Shown here piece by piece: positions 30,121 through 41,559 of a DNA stretch of 64,000 nucleotides; within the stretch, counting starts at the first letter, position 1, and the number at the start of each line of letters is the position of its first letter. Made by a program: the position numbers and the translations under genes. The notes beneath the pieces are model-generated. The model was not told the DNA's origin. It searched no databases and was given only the letters and a program-made list of their open reading frames with translations. The DNA is from Montifringilla adamsi. Its lineage: Eukaryota; Chordata; Aves; Passeriformes; Passeridae. The stretch spans positions 1,104,209 through 1,168,208 of the forward strand of contig JAGGNK010003113.1 in the NCBI GenBank assembly GCA_017590115.1. The letters run 5' to 3'.

Positions 30121-30310
30121 GGGTGTGTGTGCACAGATGTGTGTGTGCTTGTGTGTCCGTGTATCACATGCGAGTGTGTACACGTGTGTGTGTTCACGTG
30201 TGTGTGTACACGTGTGTGTGTAGATGTGTGTGTACATGTGTGTCTGGGCACACGCCAGGGCTGTTGTGAGTGTGTGCAGGGCTGTGCACACACGTGTGTG
30301 TGATTTCAGG
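30121..30310 (+). repeat. TG-rich (GT)n / ACGTGTGTG low-complexity tract
   Basis: About 190 bases of interrupted TGTGTG with recurring CACGTGTGTG and ACATGTGTG units. The alternating purine-pyrimidine composition favours Z-DNA. Confidence 0.9.
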
Positions 30311-30807
30311 TGTGTAAACGCCTGTGCACGTGGCTCCCCTCCACGGCTGCCTCCCGACAGGGTGTCTGAGCCCCCGGTGCCGCTGACCCCTTGTCCCTCC
30401 TCCCCATGCCGGAGCTGCCATCGGGACCGGCAGGCCTCGACGCGGGGCAGCCACGGGCCTGGGCTGCCGGGCCCAGCAGGAGCGAGGGCTCTCCGGGAGG
30501 CTGGGTGCTGCCGATCGGCCCCGATGGGATCCCGGCTCCCCAGGCGGGTGCCGGTCCCGGCGGCTCTCGGCGCCCAGCGGGAGCCGGGCACTGCTGAGAG
30601 CCGGGCTGGTCCCCGCTCCGATGGCTCCACGCTGTCATGGGGCACATCCACACCGAGCTGTCAAGAACATGAGGGGCTTCTGGGGCTCGTTTGGGGAAGG
30701 GGGAACCGAGCTGCCTCCCACCCCCAAGGCCCCTGGCCCCACTGCTCAGCCCGCAGCATCCTGCGCCGGGGCCCATTGTTCGGCCGCGCCGGGCTGCGGG
30801 GCAGGAT

Positions 30808-30890
30808 TTCTTTGTCAGAGCTCGGCAATATTTTATTCTAACAATTAACCAAACACGCCCGGCCCCCCAAGCCTGTTTGTGATTATTGGA
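30808..30890. promoter_or_regulatory. AT-rich block inside CpG-rich DNA, possible conserved non-coding element
   Basis: A sharp AT-rich island (TTTCTTTGTCAGAG, then ATATTTTATTCTAACAATTAACC) between GC-rich flanks. It includes a SOX-like AACAAT and a TTTATT that reads AATAAA on the minus strand (30832-30837), which could be a distal poly(A) signal for the Rh gene. Conservation has not been tested. Confidence 0.3.
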
Positions 30891-32016
30891 GGGCGAATTC
30901 CCCAGCCTCTCTCCCTCTTGGTGTTGGCTCCGCCTGGGGCTGCACCGGGTGGAAGGGATCCAGCCCCTCTCCCATCCGCTCAGGGCTGGGGACCCCCAAC
31001 CTCGCCGACAGCCCCCCGCTCCTGCAGCCAGCGCTGGGGGGCTCGGTGACCCCCTCGGGAGCCCGCGAGCATGGCCCGCATTGTCTCGGCAGCAGCGGGA
31101 TCCGGGGGGCGCAGGGGCAGCGGTGACTCTCGGCGGGGGGATGTGAATCACAGCCCTCGCTCTCCGGGCAGGATGCGGCCCCGCGCTCCCAGCTTGCCGC
31201 ATGCCAGCCACGGACCGCAGGCTTTGTCCTCCGCAGGGTGGAAGCGGCTCGCTGCCCGTGTTGGGATGGGATGGGGCCACTGCTCTTCCTGGGATGCTGG
31301 CGCAGCTTTCTCAGCTCCAGCTTCGGGGTGGGATGAGGGTGCTGTGGGCTGCGGGTGCCTCCTGCATCCTGGCTCTCTCTGAGGCTCCTCGCCGTGCTTG
31401 GGCTGCATCCTCATTGCTGCGCCAGTGGTAAAAAGAGTTGGCGCTTCCCTTCGAAAACTCTCCTGGAGGGTGAATTGCCCAGCTCAGGTTATCAGATCCC
31501 TGTCAAGTCCTTGCCTGGGGCCATCTCCCTGCTGCTGCGGTTCCACGTTCCCGACAGCGGATACTGAATTCCTTTCCTGCAGCTGTGGCCTGAGCTAGCA
31601 GCCTCCTCCAGGTGCTGTCCGTGGGCAGGGGAATCTGGAGCTCAGGGTCGGGGTGAGCACTGAGGGTGATGCTGCTCGCTGGGAGTGAAGCAGCCGAAGC
31701 CAGTGCCCTGCAGAGTGGCATCTGTGTTTGTTGGGGGCTATTAGCCGTCCTGGGGGAGACACCCTGAGCAGGTTTCTCTGGCTGCTGCCGGGAGTGAACG
31801 GATGCTGGGAGCCACTGGGACATGGGAGGGGGGCTGCAGCTGCAGGATGGGAGGACAGAGAGGTGACCAGTGCTACGGTGCTGACCCAGCTATGCCTGCA
31901 TCCTCAACAGCTGGCTGCAGGCATGGGGCAGGAGTGAGAGCAGGCAGCATCTCCTGCCTGCTGACCCTGCCGGTAACATTCCCTATCCCTCCCTGCTGCT
32001 GCACGCATGCCACTGC

Positions 32017-33411
32017 CTAAACCCGCTCCTTCAGAGCCAGGGCACCTTCCTCAGCGCTGCTATCCAGCCCCGGGCTCTCAGCCTGATCGTGGATCTTAAA
32101 ATACAGCGAGTCATCGAAGCAGAGCCGTTCGGGCGGCCGGGCCAGGCAGGGCAGCCGCAGGGCAGCACCGGTGAGCAGCCCGGTGAGCAGCGGGGCACCG
32201 ACAGCCACCGCCAGCCCCGCAGCCTGGCACAGCGCCTGCCCGCCCACCCCCCGGCCCCCCCACTGTCCCTCCACCACCCCGCTGGCATTGCCCCCAGCGG
32301 GGGACAGCTGAGAGGGCTGCGACCCGGAGGTGTCCTTGGGTGCCACCAGGATGGCCACGACGCTGGCTGCGGCGCCGAGGATGCCGGGCAAGCCGTGGAG
32401 GTTGTGGATGCCACACTGGTCGTGGAGGGTGAGTTTCCTCGCCAGGAGCGGGGTGAGGAACCTGAAGCCGAGGACACACACCAGGGCTGAGAGGCTGCCC
32501 AGGGCAAGAGCAGCCACTGGTGGCATGGCCATGTCGGCCACCACGCCGATGGCCACCCCGCCGGCCAGGCTGCCGTTCTGCAGGTGGCCGGGGCTGAGCT
32601 TGCCGTCCCTCTCCAGCAGGCTGGAGGCCACCACGGTGGTTATGGCACCGGCACTCATGGCCAGGAGGGTGTTTAGGATGGCACGGTGCTGGGCATCGCC
32701 AGGTTGGCAGGGGACAGCCACAAAGCTGGGCCAGAAAACCCAGAGGATGAGTGTCCCCACCAGGGACATGAGGTCAGAGCTGGTTGTTGGGATCTCCTTG
32801 GGGTGCAGTGGCTGCTGTGTTGCCCTGAAGAGAGCCTTGGACACGCCAAGGCCAAAATAGCAGGAGAAGACGTGGATGGTGATGGTGCCGCCCACATCCA
32901 GAACGCGCAGACAGGTGACAATGACCCACTCGCTGGTGAGGTAGATGGGGATCTCACAGGTGGCCATGACGAGCAGCTGGCAGGGGCTGGCCCTCCCCAG
33001 GATGGCCCCCACGGAGATGAGCACTGTCACAGCAGCGAACACAGAGATGAGGAGTTTGTGGAGGTCCAGGTGGATCTGGCCATGGTGGAAGTGGTGGAGC
33101 AGGCCCTGCAGCACCAGTGACCACTGCATGGAGAAGTTGAGCAGGAGGAAGTTGTGGGTGAGGGCGCTGAAGCCGTAGCGGGGAAGGAAGGTCAGCAGGA
33201 GTCCCAGCCCCACCACCAGCATCACCTGGATGTCCTGGAAGAAGGGGAAGGTGCTGTAGACCTTGTTGGCTACCAAGTTGGTATCCTCCCCTTGCGCCGA
33301 AGGCTCATCATAGGTGACGAAGAGGGCAAAGAAGAGGAGCAGGGCGCCCTGGAAAAGCCCCAGGAAGAGGGGCAGGAGGCGACGAGGATAGGTGGAGGGT
33401 GGCACAGCCAT
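32017..33411 (-). CDS. intronless Rh-family ammonia channel (RHBG/RHCG-like)
   Basis: A single uninterrupted 464-codon ORF from ATG 33411 (minus-strand context AGGATGG, a good Kozak match) to TAG at 32017. Rh glycoproteins are trimeric membrane channels for NH3/CO2. About twelve hydrophobic segments are visible. Pore residues are present by alignment from memory with RHCG: the twin histidines H180 (ITIHVFSCYFGL) and H339 (GIHNLHGLPGI), E161, D172 (LDVGG), and the Phe-gate candidates F125 and F230 (WPSF). The NGSLAGGVAIG and GDAQHRAILNT motifs also fit. The C-terminal CFDDSLYF resembles RHBG/RHCG tails. The first extracellular loop (about 34-58) lacks the usual N-glycosylation sequon. Vertebrate Rh genes normally have about ten exons, so an intact one-exon copy suggests an old retrogene or an intronless lineage. 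The exact subfamily (RHBG, RHCG, Rhp-like) cannot be decided here. Confidence 0.9.
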   Translation of the reverse strand: MAVPPSTYPRRLLPLFLGLFQGALLLFFALFVTYDEPSAQGEDTNLVANKVYSTFPFFQDIQVMLVVGLGLLLTFLPRYGFSALTHNFLLLNFSMQWSLVLQGLLHHFHHGQIHLDLHKLLISVFAAVTVLISVGAILGRASPCQLLVMATCEIPIYLTSEWVIVTCLRVLDVGGTITIHVFSCYFGLGVSKALFRATQQPLHPKEIPTTSSDLMSLVGTLILWVFWPSFVAVPCQPGDAQHRAILNTLLAMSAGAITTVVASSLLERDGKLSPGHLQNGSLAGGVAIGVVADMAMPPVAALALGSLSALVCVLGFRFLTPLLARKLTLHDQCGIHNLHGLPGILGAAASVVAILVAPKDTSGSQPSQLSPAGGNASGVVEGQWGGRGVGGQALCQAAGLAVAVGAPLLTGLLTGAALRLPCLARPPERLCFDDSLYFKIHDQAESPGLDSSAEEGALALKERV

Positions 33412-33520
33412 CCTGGAGTGGACAGGAGGGGATGGTGGTCAGTGGTCAGCAGGGCACTGGTGTGAGGTGACAGCCCAGCAGCGCTTCTGGGGTGAGCTCT
33501 GCTTGTTCCTACATCAGGGG

Positions 33521-33527
33521 TTTTATG
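33521..33527 (-). promoter_or_regulatory. possible TATA-like element of the Rh gene
   Basis: The minus strand reads CATAAAA about 110 bases upstream of the ATG, in otherwise GC-rich sequence. An intron in the 5' UTR cannot be excluded. Position and sequence are the only support. Confidence 0.25.
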
Positions 33528-33999
33528 GCCACGGTTAATTATTAACCAAAGAGCTAAGTTTATGTTCCAGAAGAGGAGGGGTTTGCCCCTCCCTTCTTTA
33601 AACACAACACCCATAAAGTAACCACATGTTCTTGTTTGGCCGCCATAAAAGTGGACATGAGGGGCATTATGATTTTGAAGGGAAACAAGAAAAACCTGTG
33701 GTGGGGCAGATGAGGGAGAAGGAGTTTGGTGAGGAGCTGGCCAGGAATGGGGGTACCACGGCACTCATCCCCATTTAACTTATCCCCATCCAGGAATGGG
33801 GACCTCCCTGCTGCAGCCCTGGAGTGCTGCTGGTGGCTCAGACAGTACCAGCTCCCGCTCTGGCTCTGCCACGTTCCGCTCCAGGTTGGCTCTGGCACTG
33901 CCATCATTCTGTGGGATGATGCACGTTTTCCTTATCCACTACTTGGATTTTGCAAAGCGCCATAAAGCTCCAAAGCCAGGGCTGCAAAGATCGTTTTCT

Positions 34000-34180
34000 C
34001 ACAGGTTTGCATTGGCTTAAATGGCTGGATATTCATTAACAATTAGCGCGCGAGAAAAACAAAGCCCAGAGCAGCCAAGCAGCTACCCCGAAGTTTCTGG
34101 GTTGCTGCTTAGTGTGACATTTTGCCAGTGAATGTCTGGAAAAAAAGAAATTAAAAAAAAAATATATGAGAACCACAAGA
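34000..34180. promoter_or_regulatory. possible conserved non-coding element
   Basis: AT-rich sequence with ATTAACAATTAG at 34035-34046 (homeodomain core plus SOX-like AACAAT) and a CpG-containing GCGCGCG just after it. It stands out from GC-rich flanks and has no repeat structure. Call based on composition only. Confidence 0.3.
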
Positions 34181-34690
34181 ACAAAAGGCAGAAGGGTTGG
34201 TAAATATTTGTTCCAGAGAGGAGATATTTTTGTGCTGTCCCTGATCTCAACACCCCTGCCGCGGGCGCTGGCTCCGCGCCGCTCTTCGTCATTGTTACTG
34301 GAGGATGAGGCAGGCGAGGGCGCAAAATGGGAAACAATTGTTGAATAATCTGCACGAGGCTCCTCTGCCAAACCCTCCCCGGCCATTTTTCAACCCAAAG
34401 ATGCTGGAAATGGGGGCAACAGAGAGGAGGAGGTGGTGCTTTGAAGGCAGTGCCTTTGACGGGTGAGATGGGGCTGAGTTGCACCTGAGCCATGGCCAAC
34501 AGCAACAGAGGGGTGGTGGGAGCAGTGGGGGTTTTGGGATGGGAGTTGGGATGCTTTGTCTGCCCCTAACATGTTCCTGCTGCATGGCTAACAGCAGTGG
34601 ATGCTCCCGTGGGGATCCCTCACCCAAGGAAATGTGGGGCTGGGGTCTTCATGATGCCATTCGGATCTTTGCTGTCCCTGAGGTGGCTGG

Positions 34691-34745
34691 GGATGGGATG
34701 GGATGGGATGGGATGGGATGGGATGGGATGGGATGGGATGGGATG
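34691..34745 (+). repeat. (GGATG)11 microsatellite
   Basis: Eleven perfect GGATG units followed by the variant GGGTG. The perfect repetition implies recent length change. It produces open frames in several registers that are not genes. Confidence 0.98.
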
Positions 34746-37430
34746 GGGTGAGTAGGCAGGATGCTCCCATTGCTCCTGCCTCTGCCTGCACCGGGGCACA
34801 GCCTGAGCCACCTCCTGTGGCTGCTGCCAGCTCCACCAGGCAGGGGCATGAAGGACAAAGGGTGCAGGCAAAGCCTCCCCTGGTTGCTGGTATAAAAATG
34901 GTAAAGAAAGGAGATTGTAGCCCCCAGTGCCTCACCTGTGACCCTCTGCACACCACACTAGCCCATCAAGGGGATTCTCAAGGAGCCAGCCTGGTACAGT
35001 GAAACCCCTTTGGCTGACTGTGGGTGAGATACAAACCCAGAGAGATGCTTGAGGCAGGTTGTGCTCCTGTGATGGAGAGCTGGGCTGCTCTTACAGAGCT
35101 GAGGAAACATTTTGGCTCTGGGTCAGCAAGGATTGGGCTCCTCTCAGGGTGGCTAGAGGGGGGTGCTGCCTGCTTGCTCCTCTCCTGCTCCCCACAGCAT
35201 CTCAGCCTTCCGATTCCTGCTTTGATATGCAGATTTTTTAAGGCGTGGTTAAATCAAATGCTAATAGGAAAAGCTATGGATCAGGTCTTGTAAGAAACAC
35301 AGTGCTTGGAAGCCTTCAAGGTTATGGCTCAGTGCCTCCTGCAAGGAGGAGGAGGAGGAAGATGCCAGAGGGATGCATCCTTCTGGAGCATCCCAGCGCT
35401 GCCAGATCTGCTGGAGAGGACAAAGAGCACATTGGGAAAGTTGGGATGTAAATGCTCTCCTGGATCTGGCCATCATCTCTGGCAAGGGGCAGAGGCTCAG
35501 GGCACCAGGAGATCAGGGTCTCTCGCTGGACTCTGCCAGGTCAGGAGATGCTGGGGACACAGGGAGAAGCTCCTGTGCAGGGCTGGACTCAGGGCTTGGG
35601 GAGTACTTGAGGGGGTGACACAGCTCACTCAGTGGCAATAGGGAATTGCAGGGTGTGCAGGATGTCCTTGGACACACAATCTTTTTCCACTTGGAAATCT
35701 TGCTCTGGCAGCACTTGGGGATTTGGGATGTGTCTCTGGGCTTTTGGGATTCCCTGTGACCCACAGCACCTCACATCCCTACTAGCAGCACCCTCGGCGT
35801 TGCCACATCCACAGGGCCAACAAACAGCATATTCTTTTGATGAGCTGTTGGGTACCACAATCCCCATCCCTTGGGAAAAGGCCATCCTGTGAGCCTTTCC
35901 ACGCCCCAAACCATATGAGGCACAAAAAGCAGTGATGCCCAAGTTCTCCCCAGACCAAAGACCCCGCAGCATGAGAGGGGGAAAACCCTGCTAGGTTGCA
36001 GATTAAAAAATAACCTTTATGGCACCCATAAAAGAAGGTCAGAATTCCAAGAGGTCGCTGGGAAGGTGAAAGTCCCCCCCAAGCTCTGGAGCACCCCTGA
36101 ACGCAGCGAATGATTAACCCCACAGTGCAGGGTGTACCACTGGGATGCCACGGTCCCTGTGGGGAGAAGGTCCAATCCCTCCAGTGACATTTCCAGGCAC
36201 ACTGAGTTTTCTCTTGGCACCAAAGGACAAGGGATGGAGGAAGCATCTGGCGAGGGCCTGGGCAGCAGGGAGGGAGGGGAGCATTGAATTCCACCCCCCA
36301 CATCCCCCTTTCACTGGGGGGGGCAGTTGTTTTATGGCAGGAGGACTGGGGAACCATTTTAGCAGGATCCACGCTGGGACTGCTGGAGGAGTTCCCCGCT
36401 GAGGGCTGGATACAAAGAAAAGCTGAATTAACCGAGGGTCATATAAGGCAACAGGATCTGACAGATCCGAGCCAATATATGCTGGCAGCAGCCAGTCCAT
36501 GGCACTGTGAGAAACACTCCTGCAAATTTAACAAATCCCCATGGTCTAGAAAGTCATGTACAAGAAATTACTAATGAAGGGATCTAGTCATATCTGGATT
36601 TCCAGACGTTGGTCATGCTCCCACCGCGTTCTGCAGGCCATATAAGTACATGGATCTGAATCCCGGGTGCTGGAGAGCGGGAGGATTGTTACGATCGTCC
36701 TGCCTGACCTCCTGCGTCAGACGAGGGCTCCCGGCGAGGAGGGGATGCCGGGCGGTGGCGGCCGGATCCTGCGGCTGTGCCGGGCTGGGGATGGATGCAG
36801 AGAGAAGCCTGAAGGGGAGCAAGGCTTGGGAATGCTGCTGTGGCAGTGGAGGGGCTGCGTGCTCCCATCACCCGGTGGTGATGCGCTGGCACACAGATGG
36901 GTGCTGGGCAGGAGGGAGCAGGAGCTGCAAACTCATCCCTGCAGGGCAGCACCGTGTGATGGGAAGGAACTGCTGACAGCACCCCTGACCTGGGCATCAC
37001 TCTTTAACCCTAGCTCCCTCCAGCCTGGAGCACCCCAAAATTCCCCGTTCCCTAAAGACCCTGCCAGAATCCGGGCCAGAATCTGGGCTACCTGCGCAGC
37101 TCCGACTCTGCTCCATCCCCTCCTGCTGCCTTAACGAGCCGGGAGTGATCACCGGCGATGCCTTCGGAGCTCCGGACCAGCTGTGACCCCCCCAAGCCCC
37201 GGTGCCGGCTGTCAGGCGGCGGGCAGGGGGCCAGCCCCCTCCTCCCCAGCCCCTCGCAGCCGGGTCCTGCCGGGTGGGGGGGACACAAAGCCCAACAGAC
37301 GTCACCCCGGCATCACGCGGACCGAGTGGCCTTCTCCATCTTGTTAGCACATTGTGTAACACAACATGTGGAGGCGCTGGGACCGCACACGCATGCACTC
37401 CCCGACAGCCCAGCCGGGGGGAAAAGAGGG

Positions 37431-37494
37431 AGGGGAAAAAGAAAAAAAAAAAAAAAAAAAAAAAAGAAAAACCCAGAGAAAAAAAAAAAGGAAG
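37431..37494 (+). repeat. A-rich simple repeat
   Basis: Two A runs separated by GAAAAACCCAGAG. No retroelement body is recognisable directly upstream. Confidence 0.9.
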
Positions 37495-37730
37495 CAATTT
37501 AAGCTTTGAATCTTTCTCTTTAAAATGTTCTCATGGCTTCATTAGAATTTGCAGCCACAGAGGCTTTGAAGAACATGGTATAAGGAGTGAAACATCTGGA
37601 AAAATTAGGATTAATGAAAACATAATTCCCAAGACTAAAGGAAAGATTAATCCTGCGTTACCACTTGTGTGTTCCACAGCTTTTCCCCAGCTCGTAACAC
37701 TGAACTTATTAAATCGCCCTGAGCTGAGTT
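37495..37730. promoter_or_regulatory. possible conserved non-coding element with paired TAATCC sites
   Basis: A 235-bp AT-rich, non-repetitive block containing GGATTA at 37608-37613 and the inverse TAATCC at 37648-37653 (K50-homeodomain, OTX/PITX-type cores), plus CATAATTCC. Such blocks in a desert beside a developmental transcription factor gene are often enhancers. This one is untested. Confidence 0.35.
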
Positions 37731-38148
37731 TTCCTTTTCTCTCTCCCTCCCCTATGGAGCCCAATGGAAGCAGCTGATGCCAAATATAAGGATAACCAAC
37801 TGTGCTGGCCAGCGCTGCTGAGAGCACACCCAGCCCCATGCCCAGGTGGGCACCCCCTGCCCAGCACACCTGGGGGGGTCCCTGGGTGCTGGTGGGGGCC
37901 CAGCGGGTTTTAGGGTGCCCTGCTCTGGGCTGGTGGGTGCTGCACCCCACTGGGGCTGCACCTGCTCCTGCCTGGGGCACCGAGCAGGGTGGGCACTGAC
38001 CAGCTTGTGGGATGCTGGGGAATTAAAGAGAAATGAATGAGCCCCCCTCTGTGCTGCTGGGTGCTTGGTCAAGGTGGGACTGAAGTGGCTCTGAGGTGCT
38101 GGTGTCTCTGGGTGGCGTTTCTGTGAGAGCAAGGGCAGCCCTGGTGAT

Positions 38149-38669
38149 GTGCCACACTGTGCCATGCTGTGCTGTGCTGTGCTGTGCCATGCTGTGTCAC
38201 ACTGTGCTGTGCTTTGCCACACTGTGCCATGCCGTGCTGTGCTGTGCCGTGCTGTGCCACACTGTGCCATGCCGTGCTGTGCTGTGCTGTGCTGTGTCAC
38301 ACTGTGCCATGCTGTGCTGTGCCATGCTGTGTCACACTGTGCTGTGCTTTGCCACACTGTGCCATGCCGTGCTGTGCTGTGCCGTGCTGTGTCACACTGT
38401 GCCATGCCGTGCTGTGCCATGCTGTGCTGTGTCACACTGTGCTGTGCTGTGCCACACTGTGCCATGCCGTGCTGTGCTGTGCCATGCTGTGCTGTACCAT
38501 GCTGTGTCACACTGTGCCACGCTGTGCCACGCTTGCCATGCTGTGCCATGCCACTCCATACTGTGGTGTGTCATGGCAAGCATGTGCTGTGTCGTGCCAT
38601 AGCAAGCTGTGCCACACCATTCCATGCTGTGCCATGCTGTGCTGTGCCATGCTGTGCCATGCCATGCTC
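38149..38669 (+). repeat. pentamer-based minisatellite (CTGTG/CCATG/TCACA)
   Basis: About 520 bases built from the 5-mers GCTGT, GCCAT, GTCAC and ACTGT. These are arranged into higher-order units of roughly 40-90 bases that recur nearly unchanged, for example the CACACTGTGCCATGCCGTGC segments near 38218, 38258, 38350 and 38396. Because 5 is not a multiple of 3, each strand is read in all three frames. Both strands are nearly stop-free, creating spurious Cys/His-rich open frames. Confidence 0.95.
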
Positions 38670-39689
38670 TAGCACCACCCCTGCTCCAGGATCCGGGCTG
38701 TCACCAAGGGGTTGGGACACACCAGCCCCGTGCCAGCTGGCAGTGTCCAGCTTTGCCACTGCGGTGCTGGAGGGTACTGGGGGGTCACACTGGCTGTGCC
38801 AGCCCCTGTTCAAGCCCCCTGGACAGAGCTGGCCTGAGGTCTTGGGCAGCTCAGAGTGGAGCTCAGTCGCACTGAGGGACCCTCTGGGGAAGGTGCTCTG
38901 GGGTGGCAGACCCCTTGTCCCTGTAAAATCCTGCAGCAATTCCTTTGCCACCAGCAAGTACCACTGGTGGGTGCCAGCGCTGGTTTGGGGTCACATCAGA
39001 GGTTTGTCCCTGCAGCTTTATCACCACAGGCTCTGCACAAACGGGTGGGGCCGGGTCCCTCCCCACAGCGAGAGGTTCTGGGATCGTGGTGCTTCGTGGG
39101 AAGAAGGAAAACAAGGAGAGTTCACTCCGTTATGCCTTCATCCTTCCCGCCCTGGGCACGGCGAGGCCGGGCACTGCCAGCTCCACACCTGGGATCAGCC
39201 GAGCTCCCACAGCGATCCCGGCAGCTGGAGCCTGCAAGGATCGGGATGCTCCGAAGGATGGGGACAGAGAGCAGCACCCGTTCTGCGAGTCTCTGCCGGG
39301 GTTTGGGTGGGCTCTTGCCTGCTGGCTGCTCCCCACGATGTCAGGGTGAGGGAACCAGATGTTTTCTGCATCCCCTCCTTCTGCCCCGGATTATGCCAGG
39401 ACTGCATCTGGACGGGGCCAAAGGTGTGTTTGACCCACGCACGGGAGAACAGGGCTCCTTTGCCCCAGGCCTGGTGGAAAAAGGCTGCTTTGCCCCACAC
39501 ACGGAGTGAAGGAGGAGGCAGCGTGCCCAGGCCACTCCCCAAGAAGGGGAAGCTCCCCAGGGGCTCAAGGGGACCCCTCTCTCCCTCCTTCCCACGCTGC
39601 TGTCCCGCTCAGCTCCAGCTTGTTTTCCAGAGAGGAAACCGGCAACCTTGCTATTATTTTTTTTTTCTGATTTTTTTTTTTTTCCTATT

Positions 39690-39860
39690 TTCCTTTTTCT
39701 CGCAGTGTGAGCGGCGGGGCCCAGCTGGGGGGCAGCGGTGCCGGGTGCCGGCGGGCGCCAGGTGCCGGCGGGGCGGCGCGGGAGGTGCCCGCCGGCCGCG
39801 GGGGGACAAAGCCGGCGACAGCCCGCGGTGCTCGGGGCCGTATTGTGTGAGCGAGGAGGA
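39690..39860. other. CpG-dense patch
   Basis: A run of GGCGGGG, GCCGGCGG and GCGGGG following a T-rich stretch (39655-39705). It could be a small unmethylated island or enhancer. No start site or gene can be tied to it. Confidence 0.35.
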
Positions 39861-41559
39861 GATGGATGAAGGTCACATCCTGCCACTCTTCCGATGCCCG
39901 GCACCAGGAAAAAGCTGCGCTTTGTAAATATAAAAATAAACAACAAACTCTTCCCCCCATTTACCACCTTCCCCCCTCCCCAAAGAAAACAACAACAGCC
40001 CCCGCGGTATCGCAGCCACCTGCTCGGGGAAGTGATTTTTCATATAGGCAGGAAATGGGGGTCTAATTAAATCTGGGGTCAAGAACATAAAGGGAGGATG
40101 AAGTTTATTTAGGAGTCCTCGAGGAGGGTGGGAGGGGGATGCTCAGCAGGGCTGTGGGGGAACCATAGCACGGTGTTTTGGTGGGGCCAGGGGGGAACCT
40201 GCGGGTGTTTTGGCCCCGAGGTGAATGGCAGGGCATCACCTTCCTCCTGCCAGAGGGTCCAGCGTGCCACAGGGGACAGCGGTGGCAGTTCGGTCCTCAC
40301 CAGGGCAGGGATGCTCTGGGGGACTCCCCACTCTCCCTATCCCCCTGCGGGCAGAGAAAGGAGCCCGGGGAGCGTCACGCTCAGACCTACAAGAGCGTCC
40401 CCAAGCCTTCAGCGAGATCATATGAGGTTCCTGTTTCACAAGACGGAGGATGGCATTTCCATTGTGCTCGCCGGGGATGTGTTGCAACGGGGCAGCCGCT
40501 TCCATCCTTTGTCCTCCTCCCCGCAGAGGAGGAGTCTCAGCCTCTGCCAGGGTGACCCGTCACACCCTGCCCCCCCCCCAGCCACCAAATTTGGCTCCAC
40601 TGGCCGCGGCAGCCCTCCCCGGCGGGTCCCGTCCGCAGGCATCGCCCCACCGCCAGCGCTCTCTGGCTCCAAAGGCGCCTCCTTCAGCCGCCGCGCTGGG
40701 TGCCCTCGGCCGGGGTCCCCTGCAGGTTGGGGACACTCCAGGAAGGTGACATCCACCTCGAGCCGCTCCCAGCGCTGACCCTGGGATGCTCCCACTGCCT
40801 TCCCCTGCTCGCTGCATGGGCTCCTGTTTAATTTTCACTACCAATTAATAAAGGAAGGATTGACCCCACCAAAGCCCAACTGGGGAGCCCTGGGTGCTGG
40901 CAGCAGCCCCAGCTCCCTGGGGTGATGCCACCACCCCGGTCCCTCTCCCATGCCCGCAGCGGGCAGCTTCCAGCTTTTAGGAAGCACTGCAGAGACCTTT
41001 GCCTTTGGGTCGGGTGCTCCCAGCCCGGACCCGCTTTCTATTCCCCAGCTGGGGTGTGCCGAATATAAAGTATCACAGCATTGTTAGGAAAAATAATTCA
41101 AACCCACCAAAAAGGCCAGCAGCAGATGGAAGGGTGAAATCGGAGCAATTCGGGTTGGCTGTAACCCTTCGTGGGCAGGGAAGGCAGGGCAGGCAGGGGA
41201 CCAGCATCCCCATCCCAGCCCTGCCGCTGGAGCTTGCGGGTGTGGAAGGGAAGGTGATGGGCTGAAAGTGTCCCAGTGCAGACTGTGGGCAGGACAGGGA
41301 ATGGTTTCCCATGGGAAAGGGGGAGCTCGTGCCTGGGGGCTCATAAAACAGGCGGAATTTTAGACAGGCTTTAGGGATGCTGGGGAGTGCCTTCATCCCC
41401 GAATTCCTGCCGAAAGATGGGACATCCGAGCTGGGCACCACTCAGCCCGGGGGCTGCCCATCCCCACACTGCAGCGGGACCTCAGGGCCCTTCTGTGACC
41501 ACCGATGGGACGCAGGTGCCACCCACCACACTGGATGCGTGTCCCCTCCCTGTCACCAG

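Larger units (their letters stand above)
26991..32016. other. intergenic region between C20orf204 and the Rh gene
   Basis: GC-rich DNA with CpG-dense patches near 27350-27480, 29850-30060 and 30360-31150, plus a TG-rich tract at 30121-30310. Long open frames on both strands have no recognisable domain and owe their length to low stop-codon frequency. An AT-richer block at 30810-30890 is listed separately. No gene is supported. Confidence 0.65.

Noticed and set aside
29410..30651. 413-codon minus-strand frame
   Set aside because: It contains the TG repeat translated as His/Thr-rich sequence and has no recognisable domain.
38149..39927. 592-codon plus-strand open frame
   Set aside because: Its first third is the pentamer minisatellite and the rest is GC-rich sequence without domains or splice support. 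Alternative frames of the same array are also open.
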